Shown here in pieces: positions 27,528-35,307 of a stretch of DNA of 64,000 nt. The position numbers and the translations under genes were made by a program. Within the stretch, counting starts at the first letter, position 1. Every line of letters begins with the position of its first letter. Below the pieces are notes generated by a model. The model did no database searches. It worked only from the letters and a program-made list of their open reading frames with translations, and was not told the DNA's origin. This stretch comes from UBA3210 sp048359995 (GTDB lineage: Bacteria; Bacillota_I; Bacilli_A; RFN20; CAG-449), in NCBI GenBank assembly GCA_048359995.1, contig DBGCPK010000002.1, positions 1-64,000 of the forward strand, read 5' to 3'.

Positions 27528-27541
27528 TGAAAGCGATTTTA
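27528..27541. promoter_or_regulatory. Possible catabolite-responsive element (imperfect)
   Basis: TGAAAGCGATTTTA differs at one conserved position from the cre consensus and lies 12 bases upstream of the -35 box of the protease promoter, where a CcpA site would more often activate than repress. Confidence 0.3.
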
Positions 27542-27578
27542 GTCCTATTTCTTAGACATCTGCCCGTTTTTTTCTTTT

Positions 27579-28358
27579 TTATACGATCGGTTTGATGAAG
27601 CGCGCGCTGATAAACGCAATCCACCGATGCGGAAGAAAACGGGAAAGAAAATAAGCGATTTTATTCTTCGCGCCGACAACGGCGAACGTTTTTCCTTTTT
27701 CCGACATTTTGAAAGCGTACCGCGCCACCGATTCGGCGCTGACGGGTTTGAGTTTCTTGAAAGTATATTCGTTATGCGCCCGATCGACAAATCCGGAATA
27801 GAACGGTCCCGGACATAAGGTCAACAACCGAATTTCGGTTTTTCTCAGTTCGTATGCGATCGATTGCCCTAAATACAGCACATAAGCCTTGCAGGCGTGA
27901 TAGGTCGACATATACGGACCCGGATACAATCCGGCAACGGAAGAAACGTTGACGATCCGACCTTCATCGTATTTGAGCATATTGTCGAGAAAAACTCTGG
28001 TCAAGTAGACCACGGCGTTGCAGTTGACTTCCGTCATCTCGATTTGCTTGGAAATTTCCATCTTGCGGAAATCGTTCTGATCGCCGAATCCGGCGCAGTT
28101 GACCAAGCATCGGACAAAATAGCCTTCTTCGTCGCAAATGTATTTGATTCTTTTCAAATCTTCGTATTTCGAAAGATCGGCTTCGATGGCGAAAATCTCG
28201 ACACCGCCGAAGAGAATTCCGATCTCTTTTTTCGTCGCTTTGAGTTTGTCGAAATCGCAATCGATCAATATCAGATTGTCTCCTCTTCCCGCGTAGATTT
28301 TGGCAAATTCTTTTCCCAAACCGCTTGCACCGCCCGTTATCATCGTCGCTTTTCGCAT
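27579..28358 (-). CDS. Short-chain dehydrogenase/reductase (SDR)
   Basis: A 259-residue classical SDR oxidoreductase, NAD(P)-dependent. Visible motifs are the Rossmann turn TGGASGLG (8-15), an acidic residue after the second strand (LIDCD), the NAG-type motif written NCAG (87-90), a catalytic Ser in VNVSS (139-140) and Tyr153-x3-Lys157 in YHACK. The C-terminal part is hydrophobic and may touch the membrane. An in-frame GTG nine bases upstream overlaps the GGTGA ribosome binding site, so the ATG at 28358 is preferred. It lies about 60 bases after the XRE regulator gene in the same direction and probably shares its transcript. The substrate cannot be told. Confidence 0.85.
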   Translation of the reverse strand: MRKATMITGGASGLGKEFAKIYAGRGDNLILIDCDFDKLKATKKEIGILFGGVEIFAIEADLSKYEDLKRIKYICDEEGYFVRCLVNCAGFGDQNDFRKMEISKQIEMTEVNCNAVVYLTRVFLDNMLKYDEGRIVNVSSVAGLYPGPYMSTYHACKAYVLYLGQSIAYELRKTEIRLLTLCPGPFYSGFVDRAHNEYTFKKLKPVSAESVARYAFKMSEKGKTFAVVGAKNKIAYFLSRFLPHRWIAFISARFIKPIV

Positions 28359-28418
28359 CGTTATCACCCAAGGGTATTTTCACCCGTTTCGGCGCTTTAA
28401 ATCAAAATCAAAGAAAAT

Positions 28419-29048
28419 CTAATTTTTCGGGTCCGAAGAATACCCGTGTTTGCTGTGCCTTTTCAAAAGATACCAGAAACAAGTCAGAATCTGCAAAGGA
28501 ATGCAAAGGATATAGAATAACCACGCCCAATCGGTAATCAAATAAAAGGATCGTTCCAAAGAAAGGCCGACGGTCCAGATCAGCGCGGACACGATGAAGA
28601 AAGAAAAAATCCTCTTCCCCCAGATTTTATTGAAAACCAAAACGATGATGAAAGAAACGGGTATCGCGTAAATAAACGGCATATAGCACCAGATTTTAAA
28701 CCATTCCGTCCCGTTTCCGAACCACAGCATAAAGACGAAAACGATCGTGGCGACCAGCCACGTCAATCCGACCGAAAGAAAAGTAACCAAAATCTTATTG
28801 TGATTTCCCGACGGCAACCTTTTGAGTTTCTTCTCCGCGAGCAAATCGGTAACTTTGATTCCGTAAATTTCCGAAAGCGCGTAGAGCACATAAATATCCG
28901 GCAGCCCTTCCGCGCGTTCCCATTTGGAAATCGCCTTATCGGAATAGCCGATCTTTTCGGCCACGTAAGACTGTTTGTAATTGCAAAGTTTCCGGTAATG
29001 AACCAGATTGGAGGCAATCGTTTGCCTGATTTTGTTTTCGTCTGTCAT
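28419..29048 (-). CDS. Membrane-bound XRE-family transcription regulator
   Basis: A 209-residue protein with an N-terminal Cro/C1-type helix-turn-helix (about 6-62), including YKQSYVAEKIGYSDKAISKWE, then a basic linker and a C-terminal half of four to five hydrophobic helices (about 85-200). Such one-component regulators sense membrane signals and often control their own operon. A longer in-frame reading would begin inside the promoter, so the ATG at 29048 is chosen. This ATG lies only eight bases after the -10 box, implying a leaderless or near-leaderless mRNA. Downstream is the SDR gene; the divergent neighbour is a DegV gene. Confidence 0.85.
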   Translation of the reverse strand: MTDENKIRQTIASNLVHYRKLCNYKQSYVAEKIGYSDKAISKWERAEGLPDIYVLYALSEIYGIKVTDLLAEKKLKRLPSGNHNKILVTFLSVGLTWLVATIVFVFMLWFGNGTEWFKIWCYMPFIYAIPVSFIIVLVFNKIWGKRIFSFFIVSALIWTVGLSLERSFYLITDWAWLFYILCIPLQILTCFWYLLKRHSKHGYSSDPKN

Positions 29049-29056
29049 ACATAAAA

Positions 29057-29085
29057 ATAGTAAGAATTTCATCGGGTTTTGTCAA
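29057..29085 (-). promoter_or_regulatory. Promoter of the XRE regulator, placing the start codon at +1
   Basis: On the minus strand a perfect TTGACA (29080-29085), 17 bases, then TACTAT (29057-29062). Transcription would start at about 29050-29048, essentially at the start codon, leaving no room for a ribosome binding site. Confidence 0.8.
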
Positions 29086-29099
29086 GCAAAATTCGTCGT

Positions 29100-29176
29100 T
29101 CTACCGTGAGTAGAGCGTTTTTTCTTCATTCTACCCGAAAAAATCGGACTCTACTTTCGGCAAACGCAACCGTAGA
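29100..29176. repeat. Cluster of TCTAC/GTAGA boxes between the XRE and DegV genes
   Basis: Three TCTAC boxes (29100, 29130, 29150) and two inverted GTAGA boxes (29110, 29172) lie in 77 bases. The first pair forms the palindrome TCTACCGTGAGTAGA. Start-to-start distances are 10, 20, 20 and 22 bases, close to whole helical turns. They are candidates for operators of the neighbouring XRE regulator. Confidence 0.5.
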
Positions 29177-29206
29177 CAAATAAAATGAATGTTTTTGTTC
29201 GCCCTG

Positions 29207-29215
29207 TGATAAGAT
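29207..29215 (+). promoter_or_regulatory. Extended -10 promoter of the DegV gene
   Basis: TG-A-TAAGAT forms an extended -10 element 30 bases before the start codon. There is no good -35 box (GAATGT at 29187). Confidence 0.45.
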
Positions 29216-29244
29216 AGTAGCGTAAATTTAAGGAGGACACGATT

Positions 29245-30108
29245 ATGAGTTATGTAATTTTTTCAGATTCCGGTTCTGACTATTCCGATTCGATGGCGAA
29301 GAAGATGAACGTGAGAATCATTCCTTTATCCTATATTATGCACGGAAAGGAATATACCTCGATTACCGACGAATTGATGAAGGAAACCTATCAATCCTTG
29401 CGAAACAAGGAAAACGTTTCGACCAGTTGCGCGAACGTCTTCACGATCACCAAAATGCTGGAAGAAGAATTGGTCAAGGGAAACGATATCCTCTATTTAG
29501 CATTCTCTTCCGGTTTAAGCGCCACATACGCCAACGGGCTTAAAGCCTGCGATTCGCTGAGAAAAAAATATCCGGATCGGAAGATCAGCATCGTCGATTC
29601 TCTCTCGGCTTCCTTGGGACAGGGTCTACTTCTCACTTACGCTTGCGAATTCAGAGATCAGGGAGAAAGTCTGGAAGACGTCACTCGATTTCTCGAATCC
29701 AACAAACTGAGAATGTCTCATCTATTCACTGTAGATGAGATGTTTTATTTATACAACGGCGGTCGAATTACCCGTTCCACTTATCTAGTTGCCCGCTTTG
29801 CCCAAATCAAACCGATTATGCACGTCACCGACGACGGAAAACTGACGGCGATCGGAAAAGTGATCGGACGAAAAAAGGCTCTGAGAACGATGATCGACAA
29901 AGTCGTCGAAACGATCGACGAGCCGGAAAAACAGGTCATCTACATCTCGCACGGCGATTGCATCAAAGAAGCGGAGTTCGTCAAGGAAGAACTGAATAAA
30001 CGGATCAAGGTCAAGGACATTTTCATCGACTACATCTCTCCGGTTATCGGCATTCATTCCGGTCCAGGTACTCTGGCTATCTTCTATTTTTCCAACCATC
30101 GCATCTGA
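29245..30108 (+). CDS. DegV-family fatty-acid-binding protein
   Basis: A 287-residue protein of normal length for the DegV family, whose members bind a fatty acid between two domains. In Bacillota they can deliver acyl chains to the FakA kinase (FakB role). It begins with the typical first strand and FSDSGSDY motif. It contains the family feature AFSSGLSATYANG (about 91-103), DSLSASLGQG (about 130-139) and the C-terminal strands with SPVIGIHSGPGTLAIFY. AAGGAGG precedes the ATG. A terminator follows. No FakA partner is in the window. Confidence 0.9.
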   Translation: MSYVIFSDSGSDYSDSMAKKMNVRIIPLSYIMHGKEYTSITDELMKETYQSLRNKENVSTSCANVFTITKMLEEELVKGNDILYLAFSSGLSATYANGLKACDSLRKKYPDRKISIVDSLSASLGQGLLLTYACEFRDQGESLEDVTRFLESNKLRMSHLFTVDEMFYLYNGGRITRSTYLVARFAQIKPIMHVTDDGKLTAIGKVIGRKKALRTMIDKVVETIDEPEKQVIYISHGDCIKEAEFVKEELNKRIKVKDIFIDYISPVIGIHSGPGTLAIFYFSNHRI

Positions 30109-30113
30109 AAAAG

Positions 30114-30140
30114 GTTCCGCGTCGTCGGAACTTTTTTTTT
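30114..30140 (+). terminator. Terminator after the DegV gene
   Basis: A GTTCCG/CGGAAC stem (30114-30119 with 30126-30131) is followed by nine T. Confidence 0.9.
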
Positions 30141-30168
30141 ACGAAAACAAGTTTTATCAGATTTTTCT

Positions 30169-30196
30169 TTTACTTATTCTTTTTTTGTGCTACAAT
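30169..30196 (+). promoter_or_regulatory. Promoter of the two tRNA-Leu genes
   Basis: TTTACT (30169-30174), a 16-base spacer and TACAAT (30191-30196), with TG one base before the -10 box. The first tRNA starts 20 bases downstream. Confidence 0.65.
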
Positions 30197-30216
30197 AGGG
30201 TTCGCGAGTTCCCCTT

Positions 30217-30299
<83 letters not shown>

Positions 30300-30309
30300 A
30301 AAAAAGACT

Positions 30310-30394
30310 GCCCGCGTGGTGAAATTGGTAGACGCAAAGGACTCAAAATCCTTCGACGCGAGTCGTGTCGGTTCGAGTCCGACCGCGGGCACCA
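30310..30394 (+). tRNA. tRNA-Leu (anticodon CAA)
   Basis: An 85-base class II tRNA with acceptor stem GCCCGCG/CGCGGGC, anticodon loop CTCAAAA (anticodon CAA), T arm GGTTCGAGTCC and an encoded CCA end. It starts ten bases after the other tRNA-Leu and shares its promoter. Confidence 0.95.
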
Positions 30395-30405
30395 TCGAAA
30401 TGGTC

Positions 30406-30433
30406 AAAGACCGGCGAAATCGTCGGTCTTTTT
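30406..30433 (+). terminator. Terminator after the tRNA genes
   Basis: The stem AAAGACCGGCG / CGTCGGTCTTT with loop AAAT (one G-U pair) ends in five T. Confidence 0.85.
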
Positions 30434-30520
30434 ATTATACAGAGATTCTTCCGACGGAAATCGCCTCGATTTTCGCATCGGCACTTCCGAATTCTAAAAA
30501 CATAAATTTATAATTTTCTG

Positions 30521-30534
30521 TGAAAACGCTTTCA
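30521..30534 (+). promoter_or_regulatory. Catabolite-responsive element (cre) of the amylase gene
   Basis: TGAAAACGCTTTCA matches the CcpA cre consensus TGWAANCGNTNWCA at every position. It overlaps the -35 region of the alpha-amylase promoter, the classic arrangement for glucose repression of amylase genes. Confidence 0.8.
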
Positions 30535-30558
30535 TTTGCAAGAAAAATAAAATATACT
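30530..30558 (+). promoter_or_regulatory. Promoter of the amylase gene
   Basis: TATACT (30553-30558) is a good -10 box. The -35 at 17 bases distance is poor (TTTCAT, 30530-30535) and lies inside the cre box. Confidence 0.55.
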
Positions 30559-30586
30559 TAATTCAGATTTTTGAAAGGGAAAAAAT

Positions 30587-33076
30587 ATGAAAAAGATGAT
30601 TTTGGTTTTCGCTCTGTCGATGCTCGGCCTTTCCTCCTGCGGAAATGGCTCTAAATCGAGTTCGATCGGCCTTTCTCACGGATCGACGTCGAGCAATACG
30701 ATTTCGAGTTCGGAAAGTTCTCAAACGACGAGCAATGCGGTTTCGAGTTCGGGAAGTTCTCAAACGGCGACTTCCGTTTCCGACAGCGCCGTTTCTTCGG
30801 AATTCGTTTCTTCTTCCGGAGGCGAAATTCTTCCCGTCCTCTCCAACATCAAAGTATTCGTCAAAGGGTACACTCACATCTACGCTTGGAAAAGTTTGGA
30901 AAGCGGCACGGTCGAATATTTGGGAAAGTGGCCGGGAACCGCTTTGGAAAAATACGATGATACTTGGATGTGTTACGATTTTCCGGAGGGGCTGACTTCT
31001 GTTAATTTGATTTTCAATAAGGACAACGGCAGCAGTCAAACCGAAAATCTGTCCGTCAGCGGTATCGGTTACCACTGGTATGATCAGGGAAAATGGAGTT
31101 ATTCCGACATCTACGGCGGCGAATTCCCTTCATCCGGCGGAGAAAGTCAAAGTGGCCAGAAGCCGATGGATCCCGTCGTCGCCGATTCTTATAAGAACTT
31201 CTCTCTTTGGAACGATTTGAGCGACGATTACTTTACCGTTCTCCATCCATATGAAGGAACCCGAACCGATTTCCGCGATGAATCGATTTACTTTGCGATC
31301 ACTACCCGTTTTTACGACGGCGATCCTTCCAACAACATCGATTGCTGGGACAGCAAAAACCCATCTGCCGATCCGGCATGGCGCGGAGATTTCAAGGGTT
31401 TAATCGAAAAACTCGATTACATCAAAGCGCTGGGGTTCACTTCGATATGGATTACTCCGGTCGTAGAAAACGCTTCCGGCTACGATTATCACGGATACCA
31501 CGCTTTTGACTTTTCCAAAGTCGATTCGCGTTACGAATCCGAAGACGTTTCCTTTGAAACGCTGTTGGAAGAAGTGCATTCCCGCGATATGAAACTCATT
31601 TTGGACGTCGTCTTCAACCACACCGGCAACTTCGGAGAAAGAAATCTCTTTCCGATGTTCGAAAAGACCGGCGATTTATCCAGCGCAGATTGCCTGAAAA
31701 TGCTGGAAAACTCTGGATTGCCTTCAAATTACGCCTCTTTAAGCGGCGGTCAGCAATACGACGCGCGAATCGCGAACATGAAAAACACGAAAAACGATGG
31801 TTCCGATCCGAACGACATCTATCATCACTACGGCAATTTCTCTTGGGAAACGTTCGGCGAACAGGTCGCGCAGATTGCCGGAGATTGCGTCGATCTCAAT
31901 ACGGAAAACCCGATCGTCGCCGAATATCTGGTGAAATGCTACGGAGATTTTATCCGCATGGGCGTCGATTATTTCCGCATCGATACGATGAAACATATTT
32001 CCCGTCTGACTTTGAACAACTATCTTCTTCCGGGTCTTTACGAATATGCCAGAAGATGCGGAAACGACCATTTCTATATGTTCGGCGAAGTTTGCGCGCG
32101 CGTCCGCGAAGTGTGGAATCACGGAATTCCGGCTTTAAGCGCGCCGTTCTATACTTGGAAAGAGACGAAAGAATACCCTTGGGGAGACAAAGAAACCAAT
32201 CTGGCCAGCATCGAACAGGCTTATAACGACAATTCCACCACGGCAAATCAGCCGACGTCGGACAACGCTTTCCTAAACGGCGTGACCTATCATACGCCGG
32301 ATCATCGTTTAGCCAGCGGAACCGGAGTGATCGACTTCCCGATGCACTGGAATTTCCTCGAAGCGAGAAACGCATTCAACATCGCCAAAAGCAACGACCT
32401 TTACTACGAAGACGCCACGTATAACGTCGTTTACGTCGACTCTCACGATTATTCTCCGGACGAAATTCAAACCGTAAGATACAATCAAGGCACCGACGCT
32501 TGGGCGGAAAACCTTTCGCTGATGTTCACCTTCCGTGGCGTTCCTTGCCTCTATTACGGAAGCGAGATCGAATTTCAGGCCGGAAAAGTCATCGACAACG
32601 GAACGAATACGGTGCTGTCCGAAACCGGAAGAGCCTATTTCGGAGATCATCTCGTCGGAAACGTGTCTGCGAGCGATTTCGGTATTTTCACAGCCGACGG
32701 CACGATCAATCAGACGTTAAACTCGACGCTTTCGAAACACTTGCAGAAACTAAACCGCATCCGCTTGGCCGTTCCGGCGTTAAGAAGAGGTCAATATACG
32801 ACCGAAAACGTCTCGGGGAATATGGCCTTTATCCGAAGATATACCGAAGGAAATGTCGATTCCCTTGCCTGCGTAACCATTTCAAGCGGAGCCACTTTCA
32901 ACGGAATACCTAACGGCAATTACGTCGATCTGGTCTCCGGAAGAAGAGTTTCCGTAACTTCGGGAACGTTGACTACCGATTCCATTTCAAAAGGAAACGC
33001 GCGGATTTACGTCTTGGAAAATGAATTTACCGGAACGCTTTCTCAAATCGGCGGAAATCTGACTTACCTCAAATAA
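30587..33076 (+). CDS. Cell-surface alpha-amylase lipoprotein (GH13) with starch-binding domain
   Basis: An 829-residue secreted enzyme that cleaves alpha-1,4-glucans such as starch. Lipobox LSSC (Cys18) and a long Ser/Thr linker tether it outside the membrane. Residues about 85-170 look like a CBM26 starch-binding module (AWKSLE, KWPGTAL, DDTWMCY, SVNLIFN). The GH13 barrel shows region I DVVFNHTG (340-347), nucleophile Asp466 in DYFRIDTMKH, acid/base Glu501 in MFGEVCAR and Asp621 in VDSHD, so the active site is complete. A beta domain closes the C-terminus. A perfect cre box overlaps its promoter and a terminator follows. Whether it makes maltose or longer products is not visible. Confidence 0.93.
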   Translation: MKKMILVFALSMLGLSSCGNGSKSSSIGLSHGSTSSNTISSSESSQTTSNAVSSSGSSQTATSVSDSAVSSEFVSSSGGEILPVLSNIKVFVKGYTHIYAWKSLESGTVEYLGKWPGTALEKYDDTWMCYDFPEGLTSVNLIFNKDNGSSQTENLSVSGIGYHWYDQGKWSYSDIYGGEFPSSGGESQSGQKPMDPVVADSYKNFSLWNDLSDDYFTVLHPYEGTRTDFRDESIYFAITTRFYDGDPSNNIDCWDSKNPSADPAWRGDFKGLIEKLDYIKALGFTSIWITPVVENASGYDYHGYHAFDFSKVDSRYESEDVSFETLLEEVHSRDMKLILDVVFNHTGNFGERNLFPMFEKTGDLSSADCLKMLENSGLPSNYASLSGGQQYDARIANMKNTKNDGSDPNDIYHHYGNFSWETFGEQVAQIAGDCVDLNTENPIVAEYLVKCYGDFIRMGVDYFRIDTMKHISRLTLNNYLLPGLYEYARRCGNDHFYMFGEVCARVREVWNHGIPALSAPFYTWKETKEYPWGDKETNLASIEQAYNDNSTTANQPTSDNAFLNGVTYHTPDHRLASGTGVIDFPMHWNFLEARNAFNIAKSNDLYYEDATYNVVYVDSHDYSPDEIQTVRYNQGTDAWAENLSLMFTFRGVPCLYYGSEIEFQAGKVIDNGTNTVLSETGRAYFGDHLVGNVSASDFGIFTADGTINQTLNSTLSKHLQKLNRIRLAVPALRRGQYTTENVSGNMAFIRRYTEGNVDSLACVTISSGATFNGIPNGNYVDLVSGRRVSVTSGTLTTDSISKGNARIYVLENEFTGTLSQIGGNLTYLK

Positions 33077-33087
33077 AGTTTTTCCTG

Positions 33088-33118
33088 AAAAGGCGTGGAC
33101 AAATGCTCCGCGTCTTTT
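33088..33118 (+). terminator. Terminator after the amylase gene
   Basis: An AAAAG-GCGTGGA / TCCGCG-T-CTTTT stem (with G-U and one mismatch) ends in TTTT, 12 bases after the stop codon. Confidence 0.7.
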
Positions 33119-33198
33119 CGTTTATATTTCAAATTGAAAAAATCAGGCGATCGCAACGAAAAAAATTCTCTCTCCGATTATAGTCTTTGCATTTTTCT

Positions 33199-33226
33199 TT
33201 GTCTTGAACTGCGACTATGCTACAAT
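33199..33226 (+). promoter_or_regulatory. Promoter of the 587-residue membrane protein gene
   Basis: TTGTCT (33199-33204), 16 bases and TACAAT (33221-33226), with TG one base before the -10 box. The start codon at 33260 is 34 bases on. Confidence 0.7.
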
Positions 33227-33259
33227 AGAATTATCTTTACGGAACGGAGAGGGTTGTCT

Positions 33260-35023
33260 ATGAAAAGAAGAACGTTTGCGGGTTTCGCCTTGATTTTCTC
33301 GCTTCTTTTTTCTTTTTCGAATCGGACCGCGGAAGTCGTTTCGGCCAATTCGGCGGCGAAAATCACTTGGGGAACCGATGTCAACGGAGTCGTTTCCCGA
33401 AGCGAAAACTGTCCCTTGGAAGTGAAAGGAGAAAAGCTGAATTTCTACATTCCTTCCTTTCCGACTCTTCCCGATCAACCTTCGGGAGAAGCATACGTCT
33501 CCGCGGAATACACCTTTTCCAATCCGACCGACTTGGAAATCGACGCCGAACTGGTCTTTCCTTTCGGTACTGTCCCCGATTATATGTCCGATTACGACGA
33601 CCTTTCCGATTTCGATATCCGAATTGACGGCGAGGTCATCGAAAAACAACTCCGATATACCTATTATTCCGGATACCGATCTTTCGATCTCGATCGGGAT
33701 ATGGCCAAAATTCGCGACGAAATGACAGAAGATGAATTTTTTCGGAAAAACGCAAAGGTTTTTCATTATCAAATCGAATTTCTCTTCGATAGTTCGGAAA
33801 CGGGTCTGTCCTCCCGCCGCGTCGTGACATTTCCTTTCGATCCGATTGCGACGGGATTGATCGCTCCGGCTCATTACTCTTCCGAAAGAAAGACCGTTTC
33901 CCTCTGGGTGGAAAAGGACAAAATTTACGATTTTTATTTCGTCGGCGAAGACGGCGCGAACTTTCCCGATACAATGACCTTTTACGAAGATTTCACGGAA
34001 AGCATGCCGTCTGACGGAACGGTTTCTCTGCTCGCTCGGGAAGAGATTCTTTTCGAAGACGTGGTTTTCAAATACTATGACGAAAGCGGAACGATCAGTC
34101 GAATCGACTGGAACAACGCGTTTTACGATTTGATCGAAAGTAAAAAAACCGATACCGAACGCATCGTTTATTTGGACGAACCCTCGTTGGACCTTTCCCG
34201 ACCCCACCGACTTCTCCGCTGGTACGACTATCGCTTGAATCTGCAACCCGGAGAATCCGCGATCAACGAAGTTTGCGCGCCTCTCTATCCGTCGATTCTC
34301 AGCCGATACGAACCGGAAAAATACGAATACACTTATCTGCTTTCTCCGGCAAAATCTTGGGCGGATTTTCAGAATCTCGACATCTACGTGCATACCGACT
34401 TCTATTTAACCGACTGCTCTTTGAATTTGACGAGGAATGAAGACGGGACGGGATATTTCGCGCATCTCGACGATCTTCCGGAAACGGAACTGAGTTTTTG
34501 CCTTTGCCGAGTTTCCAATCCGAAAATCGTCAGGGACTATTGGTTTCTTGACGTAATAATCATCGTCGCGATCGTTCTTCTTGCCGTAGTCCTGATTCTC
34601 GCCGTCGTTCCGACTGTGATTCTGATAATCAGAATGCTTGCGAGAAGAGGTGAATCCGATTGCGCGATAAAGTGGATTCATCTTGGAGAATGCGTCATTT
34701 CTCTGATTTATATGATCGCAGTGATCTTCTCCGCCTTGACTTATTCCGACGAAATCTTTTTCTTCCTGATGATTCCTTACTTCTTGATCCTGTTTGCTCT
34801 TCTTCTCGTCGAAGATCGGAAATTTCATTTTTCCGTTTTGAGCAGAATGCTGTTGCTCTTTGCCATCGCCTTTGCGATGGCTTTCGACGTGTTGCGATTC
34901 GATTTTGGCGGATTCGCGACCTTTTTCTTCGCTTCCGCATTCGCACAGATCACGGCCGTCAAATCGCTGAAAGCGAAAGAAGAAGCCCTTCGATCCGACG
35001 GGAGAAAGGAAAAAGATCGATGA
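33260..35023 (+). CDS. Unknown membrane protein with large outside domain (587 aa)
   Basis: Not assigned to a family. A signal-type helix (about 5-25) leads to an extracellular region of about 410 residues starting with a beta-rich domain (YVSAEYTFSNPTDLEIDAELVF is typical of surface beta-sandwiches). Four to five membrane helices follow at the C-terminus (about 430-570), ending in a Lys/Arg-rich tail. A longer in-frame reading would start inside the amylase terminator; the ATG at 33260 has GGAGAGGG in front and a promoter 34 bases upstream, so it is preferred. It overlaps the next gene by ATGA. It might be a surface sensor or envelope protein; this is inference. Confidence 0.75.
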   Translation: MKRRTFAGFALIFSLLFSFSNRTAEVVSANSAAKITWGTDVNGVVSRSENCPLEVKGEKLNFYIPSFPTLPDQPSGEAYVSAEYTFSNPTDLEIDAELVFPFGTVPDYMSDYDDLSDFDIRIDGEVIEKQLRYTYYSGYRSFDLDRDMAKIRDEMTEDEFFRKNAKVFHYQIEFLFDSSETGLSSRRVVTFPFDPIATGLIAPAHYSSERKTVSLWVEKDKIYDFYFVGEDGANFPDTMTFYEDFTESMPSDGTVSLLAREEILFEDVVFKYYDESGTISRIDWNNAFYDLIESKKTDTERIVYLDEPSLDLSRPHRLLRWYDYRLNLQPGESAINEVCAPLYPSILSRYEPEKYEYTYLLSPAKSWADFQNLDIYVHTDFYLTDCSLNLTRNEDGTGYFAHLDDLPETELSFCLCRVSNPKIVRDYWFLDVIIIVAIVLLAVVLILAVVPTVILIIRMLARRGESDCAIKWIHLGECVISLIYMIAVIFSALTYSDEIFFFLMIPYFLILFALLLVEDRKFHFSVLSRMLLLFAIAFAMAFDVLRFDFGGFATFFFASAFAQITAVKSLKAKEEALRSDGRKEKDR

Positions 35024-35307
35024 AACTCTTCGATTTCCGGCAGCCCGTGATTCCGGGAATGGATATCGTCACGACTTATCGAAAAAAACTTTTGATTCTC
35101 GAAAATGTCTATTTTTACGAAGGTCCGGTAACGATGCAATACCTCCCTTACGGAGGAATTCAATCTCTCTTTCATCATCGGCTGATCGTCGTCGCGAAAA
35201 ACGGATTCGTCACCTGCAATACGGTGGTTTACGACGGAAAAAGAATGGCGGTCGGTGATTTTATCGACGAATTCGAAGATCTGATCAACGTCGTTCTTCC
35301 GGACTGA
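35020..35307 (+). CDS. Small conserved-looking protein of unknown function (95 aa)
   Basis: A 95-residue soluble protein without a recognised domain. It has a mixed alpha-beta pattern with a central hydrophobic strand (RLIVVAKNGFVTC) and an acidic end. Its ATG overlaps the stop of the membrane protein gene (ATGA) with AGAAAGGA in front, so the two are translationally coupled and probably work together. Its last 23 bases overlap the convergent DUF3737 gene. Confidence 0.65.
   Translation: MKLFDFRQPVIPGMDIVTTYRKKLLILENVYFYEGPVTMQYLPYGGIQSLFHHRLIVVAKNGFVTCNTVVYDGKRMAVGDFIDEFEDLINVVLPD

Noticed and set aside
29049..29072. An eight-codon N-terminal extension of the XRE regulator
   Set aside because: It would be encoded inside the -35/-10 spacer and -10 box, with no ribosome binding site before it.
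33095..33259. A 55-codon N-terminal extension of the unknown membrane protein
   Set aside because: The extension runs through the amylase terminator and the promoter; the ATG at 33260 has a proper ribosome binding site and signal helix.
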